Of a stretch of 9,218 nt of DNA, positions 5,872 to 9,218 are shown one piece after another. The stretch is taken from NCBI GenBank assembly GCA_036522155.1, contig DATDGI010000364.1, positions 1 through 9,218 of the forward strand. Reading direction: 5' to 3'. The DNA comes from UBA9676 sp036522155. GTDB taxonomy: Bacteria; Actinomycetota; Actinomycetes; Streptosporangiales; Streptosporangiaceae. Under the pieces are notes generated by a model. It was given only the letters and a program-made list of their open reading frames with translations. It did no database searches and had not been told where the DNA came from. The position numbers were made by a program, and so were the translations under genes. Each line of letters opens with the position of its first letter. Position 1 is the stretch's first letter.

Positions 5872-6102
5872 ATGGAGTCGGAACCGGGCCAGGAGGCACC
5901 GGATCTGCCCGGCCAGCGGCCTGCCACCGGTGATCCGCGGGTGGACGAGGCGGTCGCCCGGCTGGACGACCTGGCGGGGCTACCCGTCGCCGGCCATCCC
6001 GCTGTTTTCGAGCATGTCCACCAGCGGCTGGCCGAGGCACTCGGCGATACCGATGCCCGTGACCGGATGGCACCGGACGGCGACCCTGGCCAGCCGGGCT
6101 GA
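5872..6102 (+). CDS. Small conserved actinobacterial protein upstream of tlyA
   Basis: This soluble acidic protein of 76 aa has no signal peptide or membrane segment. The first 20 residues are low-complexity, then residues 22-59 (PRVDEAVARLDDLAGLPVAGHPAVFEHVHQRLAEAL across two helices) form a predicted helical hairpin of a type I recognise from small unnamed proteins encoded just before tlyA in many actinobacteria. The ATG has a strong Shine-Dalgarno, AGAGGAG at 5855-5861, and the frame ends 19 bases before the tlyA start, so it is the probable first gene of the tlyA-nadK-recN transcript. The conserved motif LPV-x-x-HPAVFEHVH is the part most likely to carry function. Function is unknown; its constant position suggests a tie to ribosome or TlyA biology, but that is only inference. 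Confidence 0.8.
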   Translation: MESEPGQEAPDLPGQRPATGDPRVDEAVARLDDLAGLPVAGHPAVFEHVHQRLAEALGDTDARDRMAPDGDPGQPG

Positions 6103-6121
6103 CCGGCGCCCGGGGCAGCGG

Positions 6122-6922
6122 ATGGGCACCCGCAGGCGGCTGGACGCCGAACTGGTCAGGCGGGGCCTCGCCCGTTCCCGCGAGCAGGCGGCCGGCCTGG
6201 TCGCCGACGGCCGGGTGCTGGTGGCGGGCCGGGCCGCGGGCAAGCCGGCCACCCAGGTCGCGGCGGAGGATCCGATCCTGGTCACCGGGACCGCGCCGGA
6301 GCCGGGCTACGCCTCACGGGGTGGCCGCAAGCTCGCGGGCGCGCTGGCCGCATTCGGAGGGCTGGTGGTCGCCGGGCGGTGGTGCCTGGACGCGGGCGCG
6401 TCCACCGGCGGCTTCACCGACGTCCTGCTGCGGGCGGGCGCGGCCCATGTCACCGCGGTCGATGTCGGCTACGGCCAGCTGGCCTGGGCACTGCGGACCG
6501 ACGAGCGGGTCACCGTGCTGGACCGGGTTAACGTGCGCCAGCTCCAGCCGGGCCAGATCAGCCCGCCACCGGGGCTGGTCACCGCCGACCTCTCGTTCAT
6601 CTCGCTCACCCTCGTGCTGCCCGCGCTGGCCGGCTGCGCCAGCCCGGAGGCCGACTTTGTGCTGCTGGTCAAACCGCAGTTCGAGGTCGGCCGCGGGCGG
6701 GTTGGCAGCGGCGGGGTGGTGCGCGACCCGGGCCTGCGGGCCGAGGCGGTCACGTCGGTGGCGGCGGCCGCGGACCGCCTCGGGCTGGGCGTGGCCGGCG
6801 TGGCCGCCAGCCCGCTGCCCGGCCCGGCCGGCAACGTCGAGTACTTCCTGTGGCTGCGCGCGGGCGCACCCCCGTTCGACCCCGGCGAGCTGGCGCGGGT
6901 CATCGCGGAGGGACCGCAGTGA
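6122..6922 (+). CDS. tlyA: TlyA family 16S/23S rRNA 2'-O-methyltransferase
   Basis: This 266-aa enzyme fits TlyA, the SAM-dependent methyltransferase that in mycobacteria adds 2'-O-methyl groups to 16S and 23S rRNA and so influences capreomycin susceptibility. Residues 4-60 form an S4 RNA-binding domain (RRRLDAELVRRGLARSREQA...GRVLVAG). The FtsJ-like methyltransferase follows, with SAM-binding LDAGASTGGFTD (89-100) and the acidic VDVGYGQL (113-120). A catalytic K-D-K-E tetrad is present at K70, D156, K184 and E240, matching the family order. The ATG at 6122 is chosen because the S4 domain begins right there; the open frame continues upstream to 5930 only as an overlap with the small gene and lacks family sequence. 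The Shine-Dalgarno is weak, so coupling with the small gene 19 bases upstream is likely. Its TGA overlaps the nadK GTG by four bases. Confidence 0.93.
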   Translation: MGTRRRLDAELVRRGLARSREQAAGLVADGRVLVAGRAAGKPATQVAAEDPILVTGTAPEPGYASRGGRKLAGALAAFGGLVVAGRWCLDAGASTGGFTDVLLRAGAAHVTAVDVGYGQLAWALRTDERVTVLDRVNVRQLQPGQISPPPGLVTADLSFISLTLVLPALAGCASPEADFVLLVKPQFEVGRGRVGSGGVVRDPGLRAEAVTSVAAAADRLGLGVAGVAASPLPGPAGNVEYFLWLRAGAPPFDPGELARVIAEGPQ

Positions 6923-7938
6923 ACAGCAAGCGGACCATGCTGGTGGTGGCGCACGTCGGCCGGCCCGCGGCGCTGCGCAGCGCCCGGCTGGTCGTCGACC
7001 GGCTCACCGACGCCGGGGTGACGGTGCGCATCCTCGCGCCGGAAGCGGCCGACCTGCGCTGCGCGGGCGCGGATGTGGTGCCGGCCACCCCGGCGGCGGC
7101 CGAGGACGCCGAGATGGTGATCGTGCTCGGCGGTGACGGCACCTTGCTGCGCGCCGCCGAGATGGCCAGGCCGGCCGCGGCGCCGCTGCTGGGGGTCAAC
7201 CTCGGGCATGTCGGTTTCCTGGCCGAGACCGAGCCGGATGACCTGGCTGGTGCGGTCAGCCAGGTTGTGGAGCACCAGTACACGGTCGAGGAACGGATGA
7301 CCGTCGAGGTAATGGTGCGGCAGGACGGGACCGTGCTCGCGACCACCTGGGCGCTGAACGAGGCGAGCGTGGAGAAGGCCGCCCGGCAGCGCATGATCGA
7401 GGTGGTGACCGAGATCGACGGCCGGCCGCTGTCCCGGTGGGCCTGCGATGGCGTCGTCTGCGCCACCCCGACCGGTTCCACCGCGTACGCGTTCTCGGCC
7501 GGCGGGCCGATCGTCTGGCCGGAGGTGGAAGCCCTGCTGCTGGTGCCGATCAGCGCGCACGCGCTGTTCGCCGGGCCGATGGTGGTCTCACCGTGGTCGG
7601 TGCTGGCGGTTGAGCTGCTGGGCATGTCCGGCCGGGAGTCCCGGCGGCGGCCCAGGCCGGCCGCGGCGGCGGGCGTGCTGTGGTGCGACGGCCGGCGCAG
7701 TGTCGATCTCCCGGCCGGGGCGCGGGTCGAGGTGCGCCGCGGCGCTCAGCCGGTGCGGCTGGCCCGGCTGACCGCGGCCGGCCGGTCCAGCGGCGCGCAG
7801 TTCACCGACCGGCTGGTGGCCAAGTTTGGCCTGCCGGTGGCCGGCTGGCGGGGGCGGCCGCCGCCGGTGCGCCGGCCCGGCCCCGCTGGCGGCGGCCCTG
7901 GCACCGCGCCGGGGACAGAGGAGGGCACCCGTGCTTGA
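6919..7938 (+). CDS. nadK: NAD kinase
   Basis: This 339-aa cytoplasmic enzyme phosphorylates NAD to NADP, using ATP or polyphosphate in actinobacteria. The GGDGTLLRAAE motif (71-81, catalytic D73), GVNLGHVGFLAE (92-103), NE (147-148) and DGVVCATPTGSTAY (177-190) are all present and in order. The GTG start is fixed by the four-base GTGA overlap with tlyA. Three features stand out. The segment LFAGPMVVSP (216-225) has Gly at the place where homologues such as the mycobacterial enzyme carry Arg. A basic/alanine-rich stretch at about 235-252 (RESRRRPRPAAAA) looks like an insertion before WCDGRR. The last 27 residues are a Pro/Gly-rich tail. The end overlaps recN by eight bases. The core fold appears intact, so I call it functional, with the variants noted for checking. 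Confidence 0.93.
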   Translation: MNSKRTMLVVAHVGRPAALRSARLVVDRLTDAGVTVRILAPEAADLRCAGADVVPATPAAAEDAEMVIVLGGDGTLLRAAEMARPAAAPLLGVNLGHVGFLAETEPDDLAGAVSQVVEHQYTVEERMTVEVMVRQDGTVLATTWALNEASVEKAARQRMIEVVTEIDGRPLSRWACDGVVCATPTGSTAYAFSAGGPIVWPEVEALLLVPISAHALFAGPMVVSPWSVLAVELLGMSGRESRRRPRPAAAAGVLWCDGRRSVDLPAGARVEVRRGAQPVRLARLTAAGRSSGAQFTDRLVAKFGLPVAGWRGRPPPVRRPGPAGGGPGTAPGTEEGTRA

Positions 7939-9218
7939 GGAAGTCCGGATCACCGGCCTGGGCGTCATCGAGGACGCCGTGCTCGAGCTTTCCCCGGGGT
8001 TCACGGCGGTGACCGGGGAGACCGGGGCGGGCAAGACCATGGTGGTGACCGGCCTGGGCCTGATGTTCGGCGGCCGGGCCGACCCGGCCCGGGTCCGGCC
8101 GGGGGCGGACCGGGCCACAGTCGAGGGACGGCTGCGGATCGAGCCGGACAGCAAGGTGGCGCAGCAGGTTCAGGAGGCCGGGGGGGAGCTCGACGACGAC
8201 GGCGGTGCGCTGATCGTCAGCCGCTCGGTGTCCGCCGAGGGCCGGTCGCGGGCGTTCGCCGGCGGCCGGTCGGTCCCGGTGTCGCTGCTGACCTACCTCG
8301 CGGACGACCTGGTGGCCGTGCACGGGCAGGCCGACCAGCAGCAGCTGCTGCGGCCGGGCCGGCAGCGGCAGGCGCTCGACCGGTTCGCCGGCCCCGGGCT
8401 GCACACCGTCCTGACCGACTACCAGCGGGTCTACCAGCGGCACCGGGATGTCCGGGCGGAACTCGGCGAGCTGACCAGCCGGGCGCGGGAGCGGGCCGCC
8501 GAGGCCGAGGATCTGCGCCGGGGCCTGGCCGAGATCGAGCAGGTCGAGCCGGCCGAAGGCGAGGATGTGGCGCTGCTGGCCGAGGAGGACCGGCTGGCGA
8601 ACTCCGACGCGCTGCACGCGGCCGCCATCACCGCCCACGAGGCGCTGCTCGGCGATCCGGCCAGCGGCTCCTTCCCGGCCACCGACGCGGTCAGCCAGCT
8701 GGCCGCCGCGCGGCAGGCGCTGGAGGCGGTGGCCGAGCACGACCCGGCGCTGGCCGGGCTGGCAGGCCGGCTGGCCGAAGCCGCCTACCTGGTCTCCGAT
8801 GTGGCGGGTGAACTGGCCTCCTACGTGCAGTCGGTGGACTCCGATCCGGCCCGGCTGGCCGCCGTGCAGGAGCGGCGGGCCGAGCTGATCCGGCTCATCC
8901 GCAGCTACGGCAAGCTCGCCACCGGCCTGGCCGAGGCCGCGCCCGGCGGCCCCCAGCCCGCGCCCGGCCGCCCCGAGCCCGCCGGTCCCGACCTGGCGGC
9001 GGTGCTCGCCTGGGCCGCGCAGGCCGGCCGCAGGCTGCTGGAACTGGATGATGACGACGACCGGATCGCGGGCCTGGCCGCCGAGGAGGAGCAGCTCGCC
9101 GCGACCGTGGCCGACCTGGCCGGGCGGCTGACGCTGCTCCGGCGGGAGGCCGCTGACCGGTTCGCCACCGAGGTCACGGCCGAGCTCACCGACCTGGCCA
9201 TGCCCCATGCGCGGCTCA
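7931..9218 (+). CDS. recN: DNA repair ATPase RecN (3' end outside window)
   Basis: This is the N-terminal part (429 complete codons) of RecN, an SMC-like ATPase that holds DNA ends together during double-strand-break repair; full-length proteins are about 560-590 aa. Walker A is GETGAGKT (29-36), followed by GLGLMFGGRADP, both typical of actinobacterial RecN. SRSVSAEGRSRAFAGG (97-112) and HGQADQQQLL (131-140) are further family signatures. From about residue 150 the sequence becomes a long charged heptad-like coiled-coil, with a Pro/Gly-rich interruption near 335-350, and is approaching the second ATPase half at AMPHARL when the window ends. The ABC signature and Walker B are therefore not seen. 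The start is a GTG at 7931, with AGAGGAGGG (7917-7925) five bases upstream, and it overlaps the end of nadK by eight bases. Confidence 0.93.
   Translation, partial: MLEEVRITGLGVIEDAVLELSPGFTAVTGETGAGKTMVVTGLGLMFGGRADPARVRPGADRATVEGRLRIEPDSKVAQQVQEAGGELDDDGGALIVSRSVSAEGRSRAFAGGRSVPVSLLTYLADDLVAVHGQADQQQLLRPGRQRQALDRFAGPGLHTVLTDYQRVYQRHRDVRAELGELTSRARERAAEAEDLRRGLAEIEQVEPAEGEDVALLAEEDRLANSDALHAAAITAHEALLGDPASGSFPATDAVSQLAAARQALEAVAEHDPALAGLAGRLAEAAYLVSDVAGELASYVQSVDSDPARLAAVQERRAELIRLIRSYGKLATGLAEAAPGGPQPAPGRPEPAGPDLAAVLAWAAQAGRRLLELDDDDDRIAGLAAEEEQLAATVADLAGRLTLLRREAADRFATEVTAELTDLAMPHARL

Noticed and set aside
5930..6121. An upstream in-frame extension of TlyA
   Set aside because: It overlaps the small gene in another frame and has no S4-like sequence; the S4 domain starts at the ATG at 6122.
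7911..7918. A copy of GGGGACAG matching one arm of the inverted repeat at 5801-5839
   Set aside because: It is a single 8-base match inside the nadK coding end without a partner arm, expected by chance in this composition.
7802..9208. A 468-codon open frame on the - strand opposite nadK and recN
   Set aside because: It is antisense to well-recognised genes, has repetitive Gly/Arg/Gln composition and no domain.

Overview
The window is very GC-rich and densely coded, with GTG/ATG starts, overlapping genes and gene families (TlyA, the HAD-IIA phosphatase in this neighbourhood, Nei2-type glycosylase, SigE-family sigma factor) that point to a high-GC actinomycete. Genus cannot be fixed from the sequence. 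No insertion sequence, phage gene, tRNA, rRNA or CRISPR array is visible. No stretch over 300 bases lacks a gene; the longest gaps are the divergent region 5617-5871 and the gap 1181-1325.

Layout. On the + strand, 3-152 is the tail of a gene cut by the window edge, probably the TPR-like protein often found here. Close behind it is a HAD-IIA phosphatase (155-1180). After a 145-bp gap comes a two-gene ABC-2 type exporter (ATPase 1326-2285, permease 2287-3144). A perfect 17-bp hairpin (3168-3213) separates the exporter from a leftward block. Read in its own direction, that block runs: SCP2-like lipid-binding protein (5616-5263), SigE/ECF-type sigma factor (5220-4702), a single-pass membrane protein overlapping it by ATGA (4705-4034), and a Nei/Fpg DNA glycosylase (3994-3218). 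From 5872 rightward lies a small conserved protein, then tlyA (6122-6922), nadK (6919-7938) and recN (from 7931, cut by the window end). The last three overlap in sequence and look translationally coupled.

How it fits together. HAD phosphatase, SCP2 protein, small protein, TlyA, NAD kinase and RecN form a neighbourhood I know to be common in actinobacteria. Here the HAD gene and the SCP2 gene are separated by about 4 kb holding the exporter, the glycosylase and the sigma/membrane-protein pair, which looks like lineage-specific content. The 255-bp divergent region probably drives both the SCP2-sigma-partner-(nei) unit and the tlyA-nadK-recN unit. It holds TANNNT-type -10 candidates in both directions and an inverted repeat flanking the rightward one. 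Nei and RecN are both DNA-repair proteins, and the sigma/partner pair lies directly upstream of nei, so a link between envelope sensing and repair is possible but unproven.

Most of the window is ordinary core actinobacterial genome. I saw no convincing new defence or biosynthetic system. The points most worth checking are the sigma/membrane-protein pair without a zinc anti-sigma motif, the inverted repeat at the divergent promoter, the apparently leaderless nei start, and the unusual NAD kinase sequence.
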